From: Hippasteria phrygiana
Lineage: Eukaryota; Echinodermata; Asteroidea; Valvatida; Goniasteridae
Direction of reading: 5' to 3'
Assembly (NCBI GenBank): GCA_037893225.1
Contig: JAZGUH010000327.1
Coordinates: 2,232,001 to 2,296,000 of the forward strand
Length of the DNA stretch: 64,000 bases
Shown here: positions 44,860 to 57,537 of the stretch, in pieces
Layout of the letters: each line of letters starts with the position of its first letter
How positions within the stretch are numbered: the first letter of the stretch is position 1
Notes under the pieces: generated by a model
Seen by the model: only the letters and a program-made list of their open reading frames with translations
What the model was told of the DNA's origin: nothing
Databases searched by the model: none
Program-made: the position numbers and the translations under genes

Positions 44860-45010
44860 TATCGTTTTCCAACGATTTCCAGCTGGTAATCGTTGGAAAA
44901 CTGCCCTGTAGCCGGTAGTCAAGGAACGCGTGGCTACCCGGACGATCGCGAGTGGCGCGCCCCGGACATGATGGCGCCATGGCATATCCGGGGCGCGTCA
45001 CGCGCCCATA
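44860..45010. repeat. GC-rich block with two hairpins
   Basis: GTTTTCCAACGATTTCCAGC with GGTAATCGTTGGAAAAC forms a hairpin at 44864-44901. At about 44953-44997, GCGCGCCCCGGACATG and CATATCCGGGGCGCG form another around ATGGCGCCAT. GC content and CpG density are far above the neighbours. It looks like a small palindromic MITE or a CpG-rich regulatory patch; no gene is visible. Confidence 0.65.
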
Positions 45011-45235
45011 GTCACGCGCGCCTTAATTAAAGGCTATCATCCACCCGACGGTTAAAAACGAGCGCCGTTTTTCTCTCGTCAGTGGAACGATATTTCCTTT
45101 AAAATACTAACCCCCAAATCCGCCCATTTCTAAAATTGCAACAATGACCAATCATGTACACTGCCTTATATTTAACCCTAACCCCCTTCAGTGCTTTTTT
45201 TTATATGGCGCTGCTAAAACCTGCTACCCTGGTGA

Positions 45236-45285
45236 ATAGCCAGGGATCACACCCAATTTTACGATACAACCTGGGAAGCGACATT
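45236..45285 (-). repeat. Fragment of the tRNA-derived repeat, 5' module only
   Basis: On the minus strand this matches the start of the module (CGCTTCCCA, then TTGTATCGTAAAATTGGGTG and ATCCCTGGCTAT). The tRNA part is absent, so the module can occur alone. Confidence 0.75.
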
Positions 45286-47893
45286 GAACTAGAGTGACTA
45301 CAAATAGGGTACTAATTAAAACCAATTAGATTGCACATGAAGAAAATACAAAATATGAGCACCCCAGCCTCCCCCATTATAATTATATTTAGAATACCCA
45401 TCACTGCATGCCAGCAACTCGGGCAGATGACAAGGTAATCTATAGCAAAATGAACATAGACAAATATTTATTCAAACTGTTTTTTTCTTTCAGCAGTAGT
45501 GGGAAAGTAGAATACGATTTTGAACGAATGCTAAAAGGTTAAGGTTGTTAACAGTTCATTGTTCAAGGTTATTCCTCAAAATTATCATACTTTATGGGTT
45601 TTTCAAGGTTGAGTTTGGCTTGCAGTATGGACTCTAGTCACACTGGTGAAAAACAAACTAACTGTGGCAAAGACTAAGTTTCTACACAATCAGTGTATTT
45701 CTGCTTTCTATCCCATAAGGTTACAAAGTGCATGTCAATGCATTGTGTTTGTGTGGCTTGGTAACTCTTATTGATATTTAACTAGATATAGTCAGATATT
45801 TGTGTGTTAAAGTGCACCAAAATACATTAGTAAAACATTTATTGTGTGTTAAACTGCACCAAAATGCAAAAGATGTTTACTTTATGCCCTGCTTTGTATA
45901 GTATGCAAGTCTTCAAAGTTCAATAGATTTTAATAAACTAGCATGGATATGGATGGCTGTTAGATATGTATAATGATATACTTTCCATAAGATAGAAATG
46001 TTCTGTGTATATTGTCAAATTGTGCAATTGAAAGTGACTTGAATTAAAGGCTAAATGGAAAACTAAATGGAAGTCTGTTTAAATGGTCAGAAGTGGGAAA
46101 AAATCTTAGGAGTAGAACAAAACGGCATAGCAGTTCAGAATACCTGTTTTTTAGTTTGGTTTTTTGTTGTTTTTTGATTTGGTTTTTTTGTTTGAGTTTT
46201 TTAAAACCAGAATTTGAACATATTGAAAAACCTACATTAATTTCAGCGTGTAATTTGTTTTAATAATTATAGGAAGAGTAGGGTAGTCGTTTATAGACTG
46301 ATAGTAACTGAATATCAAGCAGGGCACTTGATAGTATGATACCAAATTATTGGACAGTGTCTTGCACCAGTAATAATAATAAGTTTAACTACTATATTAA
46401 TATTTTCCGCTCATATTTGATAAATACAATTTTGAAATGAAACAATTTGGTGTCCTATATTCAAATGAATCTAAATTCTACTTCTGTTTTTGAACTTGAC
46501 AAATGTACTTAGGTAGAAGAAACTGAATAAATAGAAGTATTTTGTTTGTCATCTTGAATTGTTTGACCGTGTAATTTTATTTATATTCACCCCCCCCCCC
46601 CGGAATATACGCCCTTGCTAAGATGTGTTGTAGAAGAGTATCAGTAGTATTTCCTAAGCAACGAGTGAGGAGGGGGGGAGTCACTTGGTGTTGGCATATG
46701 TTGCCATTCAATCCTCCATTTTTTGTACAAGCAGGTCCTGTTATATAAAGGTAAAATTAGATGGTCGCAAAAGGATCGCTTGTTTGCAGCGTAAAAAGAA
46801 TATCCCAACTTTTATGCAGTAATAAAATTAAATGTTCTTGTTGATGAAATTAACAAAGTTAATCAAATTTGAGTTAAAAAGTTTCCACTAGTTGGGCTGT
46901 ATTTGACAGGACTATACACTAGCGCCCTCTTTTGGCATTTGGTCATTTGCGAATGCCTATATGGGCCCGCGATTCGCCCGATCAGACCAGCCACATATTG
47001 AAAACTATAATACATGCGACAAAAAGGAGGTGATATTTTCTTTTCCAAACGAAATCTTTTGATTCGTACGGTGCAAAGAATTTTCGAGAAAGGTCAAGAA
47101 ATTAGTAACCAATTGTACATAACATTTCAGATTAGGTATCAGCAAAGCTATACATATTATGTTTAGGATTGTTTTATGGGTCATTTTTTATACTATTATT
47201 TTCTGCGTTTGCGAAATTTTCAGTGGGGGAGGGGACTCCAATTCAATTAGCAAGAAGCATGGTACATGTACATTTTTGTAAAGTAACAAAACTGCATTGA
47301 AGAACAAAGAATCGGGTGATGAGTTGTCTGAATGTTTATTTAATTTCTTGTCATATACCGCACATTACAATAAATACAATTTACAGGATAAACTGGTTTG
47401 CCAATCCACCCCCCCCCCCCCCCCCCCAGAAAAAAATGGATAGAACAAATAAAATATAAAGAATTCAAATAAAAGATGAATTTGAAAGTGAAAATTCCCT
47501 GAAATCTTCTAAACTCTAGCGAGAGGGGGTTCCACAAAATATGAAGTATAATTGTTGAACAAAATGATTGGAAGCTTTTTTGACGTTTAAAGCCGGCTCA
47601 TAGGCCTGGACACTGTTAGTGACCCTTGACTTCGGTTTTGTCAGTTATTTTGTTCGCATTCATATGGAGTTAATTTTGGATGTTTTCAGGTACAGATTTC
47701 AGAGAGAAACATTTCACACCAAGACTGGAACTAGTATCAACTTCACAATTACATGTACATGTATATAGTGAGCTTTCAGACCGAAATTGATATTTTTTTT
47801 CGGACATTTTTGTGCTACTCAAATAGTTGTCCCAAAACAGTCTACTCTCAATAATGCAAAAACACAAATTCTGGTTATAGCAAACATAAATCA
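45286..47893. other. Long AT-rich stretch, no gene seen
   Basis: No convincing coding frame. It holds C runs at about 46590-46600 and 47399-47427, a T/G-rich patch near 46149-46202, and a fragment at 47187-47240 resembling the right flank of ATTCAAT-rich cassette 2 (TACTATTATTTT, then GGGGGAGGGGACT). It could include introns of an unseen gene. Confidence 0.5.
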
Positions 47894-48373
47894 TAGGGTT
47901 GTGCATTTTACAGGTAGTACGGGAACCGGTACACGTTAAAGAAACCCAGCCCCAAAATTCAAATCACAGAAGTTTCTCTTCAGATTGTTCAATGAGGTCT
48001 GCACGATAATACTGCATGATAATAATCAAGATACAAGTGTGTCAAGTGAGCAAAGCTTTCAAGTGTATATGTAAACTTCAACTTTCGCGAGCGTCATAAA
48101 TGTGAAATAAGTGTACATGTATTTGTTTTCCCATTTTAGCCTAGCTTTCATTTTGAAAATTCCCCATAAATGACATTCAAAACCTTTTTTTTATCGTCTG
48201 AGAAGTTACTAAGGTTTTTAAAAGTTGATTACGGGTACCCGATCCCATAATCTGGAACTAAGTTCCAGTTTGGGATCGGGTACCCGTATCCAACTTTAAA
48301 AGTACCCAAGTACCCGACCGTTGATGTCAAGAACCAGTGGTTCTTGGGTACCCTGTTCGGATGCACAGCCCTA
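47894..48373. mobile_element. hAT-like MITE, relative of 23020-23600
   Basis: The left end TAGGGTTGTGCA and right end TGCACAGCCCTA are inverted repeats, with the GGGTACCCG and GAACCGGT words seen in the other copy. No clear target duplication remains. Confidence 0.7.
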
Positions 48374-48489
48374 ATATATCTTTGGTCCTGGCTCTGCATT
48401 TATATGTAAAGTGAATGGAACCAGCACTCCTGTTAATACAACATTTTGATATAACAAACACTGTTGCCAGGTCTTGCTGAGTTTGTATT

Positions 48490-49070
48490 ATTAGGATTCG
48501 ACTGTAACTGTCTGAAATGGCTAGAGTGAGCAAAGTGACCAGTTGAAGGTCTACGGTACTTATAAGCCTTGGTGGAGTAAATAGAATTGCAGCGTTAAAG
48601 CAAACGCTCTCAGCACAGCGGGGTATGTTTCACGAGTTACCTTTCCTCTTCGTTTGTTGTTCAACATTCTCTTCATCAGTTCTGAGGGAACACAAGAGAA
48701 TGTCTTTGACAATTGGTCTAGGCCATTTTCAGAGACAAGATGCTTGTCCTGCGTGTGATTTGATGATGGTTGCTAATAAGTCAACCCGCTTGCGAAGACG
48801 CCGTGACTTCTGCTGAGTGAATTTTAACTGTTTCTTCATATCGACTATGTTGTCACAAGCTTTGTCCAGTTTACGCTTGATACTCGGTGGATTCTCACTT
48901 GTGAAATACGAGTGTTCTCTCCGAATGATGGACAGATGAGAAGATTTGGAGTGGTGACTGGTGGTGTGGAGAATTAAGCCCTCTTCAAGTGTGGCATATG
49001 GTCATTCACCGTCGTCTCATTTGGAGGATGACGTTCTTTTGGTGCACTGTGGTTTTCGTTTCACCACATT
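48490..49070 (-). pseudogene. P-element/THAP9-like transposase fragment, coiled-coil and start of core
   Basis: Reading on the minus strand after a splice-like acceptor (ATCTTACAG, at 49071), the text encodes in changing frames a coiled coil (PPSIKRKLDKACDNIV, then QQKSRRLRKRV). Next comes a block resembling the start of the P-element transposase core (ELMKRMLNNKRRGKVTRE, YPAVLRAFALTLQFY). This order, THAP domain, coiled coil, then this core, is that of P-element transposases and their host derivative THAP9. Stops and shifts break it and the catalytic part is missing. Confidence 0.8.
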
Positions 49071-49499
49071 CTGTAAGATACAAAATAAAATAAAAAATCT
49101 TTGAATTAATATTTGTATAAAAGCTTATTTATACTCTTTCCCCTAGAAAACATAGTTGCAAAGTGCTACCAAAACTTAAATTCTTTCTAAAAAATATGAA
49201 GTGAAATGCCTCATTTTAATTTTTAATTTTAAAAGTTACAGAGTGGCCAGGGATAAATTATATACATGCACATGTGTACGTACATATAACACAAAAATAG
49301 AAACATGCAAATCAATACAGAAATGAAGAAATTGGGGATAAAATATGAACTTACAACAGCATGTAAGATGCAGTTTAAATGTTTTTCCATTATATGTTTC
49401 AATATATATCCAAGTTGTATTTAGGGGAAACTTTGATTAAACAATATGGACTATGTAGGCCTATTGTGGTTAAGTAAAAATAAAACTTCTGAAGATGTG

Positions 49500-49678
49500 C
49501 TGGAAAGTGAAATATTGTAGGTTCCACAGTGCTCTCAGTATTGTTGTCAACCCAGTCCTATCAAAGCAAGACTCTTCCAAATGGTCTGAGCAGAGAACAG
49601 ATTTCTTTGATGGCTTCCATTTGTCGCGCTTCATGTTTGTAATCCACCTCTTAGTGACAGCAGGATGACGTACAGGGA
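49500..49678 (-). pseudogene. THAP domain exon of the P-element fossil
   Basis: After an acceptor (TTGTTGTAG) the minus strand encodes the second half of a THAP zinc finger: FPVRHPAVTKRWITNMKRD, the conserved Trp, then CSDHLEESCFDRTG with the Cys-x2-His pair. The closing Pro-Thr-Ile-Phe block follows only after a one-base shift. The first exon with the Cys-x2-4-Cys pair was not found upstream. Confidence 0.82.
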
Positions 49679-49699
49679 AACTACAACAAATGTAGAACA

Positions 49700-51336
49700 A
49701 ACAAATATTTTACTATTAATTCCTGGTTACGTAGTTAAAAAAATACAAGCACTGATATGTTTACACTTTTTCTATGACTGACTGTGATTTTAAGGTTCTT
49801 TCATTGACTATGAGCGTGCTCTATATCATGAGGCTCAGTATCTTTATTTCTACAATTAAGTTTTTTGTAGACAGATTTGTTTGGGTTTCAAAATTCACAT
49901 TGTAAATGATGACAGGTAAGAAGTTGTATCAAACCTTCACCTTTTTTTGTTTACACACGTACACTTTTTATACCTTAAAAGGTGTCAACTGAAAATATTC
50001 TATATCGGACCTAGACCCAGTAGCTTGGACCCTATAAACTACTTTTTTCTCCAAATTGTTACATGCCATGTGATGTATCTAACATAGCGGCCAAGCAATA
50101 TTGGTTTATCGCTTGAAGTAGCTTGTCAAATTTCCTAGATTTGCAGCTCAAGAAATGATTGTAAGTACATGTACTACATTCAAACCCCAGAAGTTCATCA
50201 CTGACGGAGGCCAGTAGTAACGATTGTAGTAGGCGATTTATGAGGTATTTTAATTTTGGCGATATGTTTCGGGCTGTAGGTAGGCTACTACTGATAATCT
50301 AGGGCCCAAGTCAAAATTAAAAAAAAAAACAGTTGTTCCTTTTAAAGTTTTATTTCAGGGCCCACTATCCGACCACCATTTTTCAAGTGCGAGATCGCGG
50401 TTATTTTTTTGTCTGCATCAGCCACGCTAAACGTCATTACCCATTATTGGTTTATATCACAAACTAACTCGCGATCTGAGAGAAGGTACGTTAACTTACA
50501 AGACGACGCAAGATGGCGCTATTTCCGGCACTGCTGTGTTGGTAACCAGACTCCTCTAATGGGCTTAAAGTAATGCCATGAATATAGACCAGTTTGTGTT
50601 TACAAGGGGGGTTCCCATCCGCCGCTGACACATTTTCTGCTTCGTGCTGAGTTCATGAGTTAGTGAGTAAGTAAAGTTTGAATTAAATGATGCAGAGAAT
50701 GTGATTTTGAAGGCCGGGGGGGGGGGGGGGGGGGATACTAGATAGGCCACCTTCGGAACAAGTGGAGTTCCATGATCAGATGTACCCCTAGTCCGAGTAA
50801 CTTGGACCCTTTATCGCCTTTTTTAACATTGGGACATGATCTGGCGATAGTACTACTAGTAGGGTCCAAGGCAAGTGTGCGATAGAGAATGGCTTTTAAT
50901 TCAATACGTCTAAAATCCAAACAAAAAATTCAAAATTCAACCTTACAACGGCCACCAAAATACTAGATACGCCACCATCTAAACAAGTGGAGTTCCATGA
51001 TCAGATGAATGTACCAAGGTTTACTTAACATCCAAATATAAAGTGAAGTTTTACCGTTTAATTCCCAGAGACCCCCGCAGAACATGTCTTTTCGCTTTCT
51101 TGGAGTTCAAATAGTGACTCATCGACCTTGCATGACGTACGTCACCCTGATGCGCAGCGCCCGCATGCACCGCGCGACAACCTGTTTATGCCGGCGACTG
51201 TTTCGTGAAGAATTCCCTTCCCCATGACGCGCGTGCAACCTCGAATCAATATACTACATGTATTTACACACGAACACGTACCGCGACCGTTATACCACTC
51301 ACGAAACAGTAGTAGTACAGCAAGAATAAGATTAAG
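49700..51336. other. No gene seen; local direct repeats
   Basis: GTGGAGTTCCATGATCAGAT recurs at about 50762 and 50989, in direct repeats starting ATACTAGAT-CGCCACC. GTAGCTTGGACCCTATAAAC near 50022 is echoed by GTAACTTGGACCCTTTAT near 50796. A G run lies at about 50716-50734. It ends where BEL coding begins. Confidence 0.5.
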
Positions 51337-52139
51337 ACTATGGTGATGAAGCTTCCATACACATGTCATGACAGATGGAGGTCTCGTGTACAGCAGTACA
51401 AGAACAAAGGAGAGATGGTGAAATTTCACTGCCTAGTGGAGTTTGGCAGGTTTGAGGCCAAGAAGGCCAACGACCCTGTTTATGGTAGAGATGCTCTTTC
51501 TGCTTCACCTGTCAGCCCTTGGAAGAAAGCTGCCAATCGTGGTGTTACAAAGCCCAAAACAACCATGGCAATGAGAGAAACCAAAGATATTACAACCTTG
51601 AAGGATACTGACAAGGTGTGCTGGTTCTGTGGTGGTTCACACCTTTTGAAAGGATGCTCCCAGTTGCGAGAACAACCCTTGAGTGATCGCATCGAGTTTT
51701 TGAGAAAGAAGCGTCTTTGTTTTGGTTGTCTAAAGATGGGACACATGAAAAGGGCGTGCAACATGAAAGATACGTGTGACGTTTGCAAGGGTCGGCACCC
51801 AACACTTCTACATGTGAAACGCATTGACATTACTGCAAAACCTGCACAGCCAGGTGGAGATGTGAAAGAATCAAGTGTCGAGCCTGGTGGTAAAGGTCTT
51901 GAGTACACTAACGTAGCATGTGATGATGAAAGTGAGAGCCAGTGTACAGTGGCAATCGTCCTAGTTCGTGTGAGATTTTCTCATGGGTTAAATGATGTAG
52001 TGACTTATGCATTCCTGGACCCAGGAAGTAGTGTGTCATTCTGCAGTGATGCCCTGATGAAGAAGTTATGTGGTGTGGGCAGACGAATGCGCATTAAGCT
52101 GGACACCATGGGAGAGCCACACGGATACGTACTTGATTG
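51337..52139 (+). pseudogene. BEL/Pao gag C-terminus and protease (broken), copy B
   Basis: The frame opens at 51340 with a Gag segment (KLPYTCHDRWRSRVQQYKN), then the three Cys/His knuckles and the FLDPGSS protease start seen in copy A. Upstream of 51337 no BEL text is recognisable, and there is no 5' LTR. The element is therefore 5'-truncated, or its start is in an unrecognised upstream exon. It ends at TGA 52138-52140 by the frame change shared with copy A. Confidence 0.85.
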
Positions 52140-54258
52140 AGGGTCTAGAAGTACAGGGTCTAGATGGTATGGGCAAAGTCAAGATTCCGAGGGTTTACAC
52201 CAAAGATAAACCTCCTTTTAAGCGACATCATATACCAACTCATGATGATGTATCTCACTGGAAACACCTGAAGGATGTCCCCCTGACTCAGATCAATGCT
52301 GGTATCGACCTATTGATTGGTAACAATGCTCCTGATGCGTACTCACCATTGGAGGTCAGAACGGGACCACCGGGTAGCCCTCATGCATCCAAGACTGCTC
52401 TTGGATGGGTTGCATGGAATGTTGTGAGGTCATCTCGGGAATGTCGGCCGTTCTCTGTAAATTTTGTTGATGTTGCTGCAAAAAGTTGTAAGGAAGTCAA
52501 GAGACTCAACATGCTGGTCAGAGAAAGCCTAAACTATGACTTTTCAGAACGTACGATAGATGACAAACGGGAATGGTCCCAAGAAGACAGGTTATTCATG
52601 AAAGGGGTCGGCGGTTCGTGTAAGTTAGTAGATGGCCACTACCAAATTAGTTTGCCCTTCAAGAATGATGTCAGCCTACCTGACAATTCAGTTATGGCAT
52701 TAAAGCGTCTTGGAAACCTTGAAAGGAAGTTAAAGGTTAATCAGAAGTTTCACCATGATTACAATCTTTCCATGACAAATGTCCTTGACAAAGGATATGC
52801 TGAAATAGTGCCGGCATCACATGTAGAGGGACAGGTCGGGCGTGTCTGGTATATACCCCATCATGGCGTCTACCATCCCAGAAAACCGGAGAAGGTTAGA
52901 GTTGTATTTGATTGTACAGCCAGTTATAATGGGATTGCGCTGAATGATCTACTTCTTCCTGGTCCGAACCTGACTAATCACCTGATTGGTGTCTTGCTGA
53001 GATTTAGACAGGAACGTGTGGCCATAATAGGCGATATTGAATCTATGTTCTACCAGGTTCTGGTCCCTAAACAAGAGCGAGACTACTTGCGGTTCTATTG
53101 GTGGCCAAATGGAGATTTACATCAGACGCCAACACCCTACCGGATGAAGGTACATCTCTTTGGTGCTGTTTCATCTCCATCTTGCTCAAACTATGCCTTA
53201 AGGCTCACAGCACTGAGTGATACTGATGAAGGTAACACTTGTAGCAGCAAAGACAATTTTGAGGAACTTTTATGTTGATGACTGCTTAAAGTCTGTTAAA
53301 TCCACAGAGGATGCAATCGATCTGATTAACAAGCTAACGGCACTTTGTAAGAAAGGAGGGTTTAACCTAACCAAGTGGATCAGCAATGACCAAGCTGTGA
53401 TACAAGCTGTGCCTGCCAGTAACGTTGCTAAGAGCTACAAGCTAGATGTGAGTGACCCTTCTCAACTAATGCCTCGTGAAAGAGCTCTGGATGTTAGCTG
53501 GGATGTGAAATCCAAATGGGTGGGCTTCAAGATCGCAGTGACTACTAAAGATCCTGCCAGGAGGAACATCTTGTCGATCGTAAGCTCAGTTTATGATCCT
53601 TTGGGATTTGCTTGCCCTGTCATTTTACCGGTCAAACAGCTTCTGCAGAAATTGTGTAAGGAGAATGTTGAATGGGATGCAGAAATCACAAAAGACGACT
53701 TGAGTATTTGGAATCAGTGGTTGGCAGATCTTCCTAAGCTTGAGCATTTAGTTGTACCAAGATGCTATAAACCATTGAAGTTTGAGATAGCCCAGCGCCA
53801 GCTTCACAATTTCAGTGATGCGAGCGATCGTGGTTATGGGGTTGTGTCCTATCTACGCCAGGTGACAACTGGAGGAGATATTCACTGCTCTTTTCTGGGT
53901 GCAAGATCTCGGGTAGCTCCTCTGAAGAAAGTAACCGTGCCACGAATGGAGTTAACGGCAGCAACCGTTGCAGTTCGTTTAAACAAGATGCTTGAAGAGG
54001 AATTGGACGATCAGATTCATGGTGTATTTTTTCTGGACGGACAGTACGGCAGTTCTGAAATACATCTCCAATGATTCAACCCGTCTTCACACATTCGTCG
54101 CCAACAGAGTGCAAGTGATCCGGGAAGCTTCTGATGTTAGTCAGTGGAGATATATTGAGACAAAGGTCAACCCAGCAGATGATACCTCCAGGGGGCTACA
54201 GGTCAACAAGTTCTTGAGTAATCAGCGGTGGTTGAAAGGTCATGAATTCCTGTAAAAA
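52070..54258 (+). pseudogene. BEL/Pao reverse transcriptase-RNase H (broken), copy B
   Basis: Here the first frame stays open for 402 codons (52070-53278), because the base lost at 1165 in copy A is present. Frames then change near 53262 (just before YVDD) and near 54040, exactly as in copy A. Most of the translated region matches copy A residue for residue. Confidence 0.9.
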
Positions 54259-54500
54259 AATATAGCGAGTGGCCGAGTACTCTTATGTTCCAAGTTGATT
54301 CCGATGACACAGAAGTTTAAGCAGCCAGTAGTGCAGCCTTAGTTGATGAGTCAACATCGGTAATAGACAGCTTGTTGGCTAAATAATGGCCTGGGTATTG
54401 GTGTTCAAGCGTCGATTCCTACAGCTTGAGTCAAAGAAGGATAGCGCTGAAGATAAACTATAGGTCCTGTAACTCACCTGACTCCGAGCATGCTTAATGG

Positions 54501-56142
54501 TAGTCTTGGTTCAAGACGTTGTTACGTATATACACGATAACCGGCCGCCGCGAGAGGGCGTTACCACGACAAATTTAATAGCCACGAACCGCCAGTAACA
54601 GCGTCTTGGGAATCTTGTAAAATCTCCCCCCGAAAAATGGGGGAAACTAGTGCGCATGCGTCAATTCTGTATGAAAATGAGGAACATTTTCTCTTCACGC
54701 TAGCGCACATACGAAAAAGAGCTGCCACGAAGCTGCACAATAGTCTGGTAGCTATATATACTACTGGCCGAAGGGGCGCTGGTAAGTTCGCGATCGAAGC
54801 TGCTAGCTCTGCTTTGCATTAATGATACCCTGCACGATATGGGGGAAAAGGATACCCCCCTTTTATCCCTATACCCTAAGCACACTCCAGATTATTGTTA
54901 TCTAACACATCCCCCCAGATTTCTGAATAGAATTCCTGAGATTCCGGGAACACAATGACCAACACAAAAGAGGGGGGGGTCCCTTTTCCCCCATATCGTG
55001 CATTATATGGCATTAATTGCAGGCAGCCGGCCGGCCGGCTAGCTATGCGCTAGCGGCTGCAGTGTTCACCGTTCGTGTTCGCATGCGACGTCTTGCAACT
55101 TTGACGATCGACGCGAGGGAGATACGACGGGGAAGGTGCCGAGCGGGACCGGGCAGGCAACCTGATGGGTGATGGTGTGTAATCTGCGGGAAATTACTTG
55201 TTACATGCAAGAAATACCTCTCCATTATATTAAACCGTCGGGGCTCGGACAACTCGACCGTTGGCCGACTCGACTCGAGACAACTCGACCGTTGAGACAA
55301 CTCGACCGTCTTTGCGTCAAATGGGAAGACAAGTCGTCCGTGGAGACAAGTCTTCCGTTGAGACAAGTCGTCCGGTCTCGGCGGGGATTCGCGTCCAGCC
55401 TCAAAGCAAACATGAACTGTGAACTGTGTGACAATCGAATCACCAGAGTACGACAATCTCCGTTTTCTCCGGCCGTAAAGACTAGGGCCTCGTGAGCTAT
55501 TTGTTTTATTATTATCATCATCACGGCCTTTTTTATTTTATATCTCAATCAAATCACCTAACAAGGTCTCCTCAGCACCATTGTAATATATCATATTCAG
55601 CCCCGTTAAGATTTTCTGTTTATATTCTGGAACTTTTTAGTTAATTCCCCTCGGCCCTCATATGATGCGCGATATGGGGCAGAGGGAACCCCCCCTCTTT
55701 TGTGTTGGTCATTGTGTTCCCGGAATCTCTGGAATTCTTTTCAGATGTCTAGGGGGGATGTGTTAGGTAACAATAGTCTGGAGAGTGGATAGGGTATAGG
55801 GACAAAAAGGGGGGGGGGGGTACCCCTCTGCCCCATATCGTGCTGGGTATATCGGCCCTACCAAACAATCTAAATAGCACGGACCTGTTGTACCTTTATC
55901 TTCATACTAACACTCGGGCGGTAGTAGTTAGATCTATGCATAATGCATTTATTTATGTATTCATAATGCGCGCTGCAATCATTAGGCTAAGCAGGTGCGT
56001 GCGCGCGCACAACACGGCTTCTACAAGATTCCCAAGACGTTGTTACTGGCGGTTCGTGGCTATTAATAGTTTGTCGTGATAACGCCCTCTCGCGGCGGCC
56101 GGTTATCGCGTATATACGTAAAAACGTCTTGAACCAAGACTA
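54501..56142 (+). mobile_element. TIR DNA element inserted in BEL, copy B
   Basis: Same insertion as 3059-4669, with GCTTAATGG (54492-54500) and GCTTGATGG (56143-56151) outside. The inverted repeats are about 120 bp (54501-54622 and 56024-56142), so this copy keeps the fuller ends. It also keeps about 43 bp near 55081-55123 that copy A lacks, while about 68 bp of copy A near 3860-3930 is missing here. Confidence 0.88.
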
Positions 56143-56158
56143 GCTTGATGGTGCAGAG

Positions 56159-57396
56159 GTGGCATTGATAAAGTACGTGCAAGGGAAGGCCTTTTCAGAT
56201 GAGCTGAAATGTCTGCCGGACGTTAATGGTGAAAATCAAGGTGTTGTTAAATCCAGTACGCTCTACAAACTGAGTCCAGTGTTGGTAGATGGAATCCTGA
56301 GAGTCGGAGGACGAATCGACAGAGCAGCTGTCCTTCAGTTCAGTGCGAGGCATCCAATCATTCTGCCAAAGGATTCACCAGTGTCGATGTTGCTACTTGA
56401 AGAGGCGCATAGACGTGTAGGTCACCAAGGGAAAACGCTATGCTTACGTATACGTTAGACAAAATTACGGGATAATTGGAGCAAATGGGGCATCGAAGAA
56501 GATTGCTCACAGATGTGTGACTTGCCGAAAGTATCAGAGTAGGCCAGGTGAGCAAATGATGGCGAACTTATCAGCTGAGCGTCTTGAAGCTAACCACTCT
56601 CCGTTCACTAATGTGGGTATGGATTACGTGGCAGAGTTGCAGTGAAACGTTACGGGGTAATATTTACATGTCTCTCTTCTCGTGCGGTTCACCTAGAAGT
56701 AGCTTCGTCACTGGATACTGATTTTACAATCAATGCAATCCGCAGGTTTATGGCCCGACGAGGAATGGTGAAGTATATTAGGTCAGATAATGGCACAAGT
56801 CTGGTTGGAGCAGAGAAAGAGCTACGTCAGGAGCTAACAAAGGTAAACCAGTCCAAAATTCGAGATACCCTGTGTAATACAGGCATCAAATGGAAATTCA
56901 ACCCTCCTACAGGATCCCACTTCGGAGGAGTGTGGAAGCGATTAATTCGTTCTGTGAGGAAGATAATGTATGGACTGCTGCATGAGCTCAAACATCGACT
57001 CGACGATGAAGGCCTACACACACTATTATCGCTGACTCCTAATATTTTGCTCCTGGCTCAAGGTGCAGGTGTTTCTCCTGTAGAATTCGCTAAGGATGAT
57101 TGTTATGCACGCAAGCGATGGCGAAGAGTCCAATATCTGGTTGATGTATTCTGGAAGAGATGGGTGTCTGAATACTTACTCTCCTTCAAGAACGTCAAAG
57201 GTGGCTCAAACCCAAACGGAATGCTTCAGTTGGTGACATAGTTCTGCTAATTGACAACACACCCAGAGGTTCATGGGCCTTAGGAAGGGTCGTCAGCACA
57301 AAAAAGGACTCCAGCGGTCTTGTGCGAGTAGTGCAAGTGAAAACAGCAACCAGTGCGAAGCTGTGCTTAGTCTTGGAAGCTGACTCTGATGGTTAG
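56159..57396 (+). pseudogene. BEL/Pao integrase (broken), copy B
   Basis: Same domains as copy A. From 56642 one frame stays open for 199 codons through RSDNG and GGVWKRLIRS. It skips 24 residues because of an in-frame 72-bp deletion near 57031. The lysine in place of the usual catalytic Glu is also here. The shared frame change near 57210 precedes the C-terminal stretch, which ends at TAG 57394-57396. Confidence 0.88.
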
Positions 57397-57526
57397 ATAT
57401 CTTTATGGACAGTTGGACATTATTGAAATTTGCGGATATTATTGGACACCTATTGGACTTTTTCTTTTAATGTATCATTAATTGGTCTTATAGAATTTAT
57501 TATTTAATTGTGAAGAGCCACAATTC

Positions 57527-57537
57527 AGGGGCGGGGA
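57527..57537 (+). promoter_or_regulatory. BEL polypurine tract, copy B
   Basis: Same purine run AGGGGCGGGGA as in copy A, directly before TGTAAAGACC. Confidence 0.7.
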
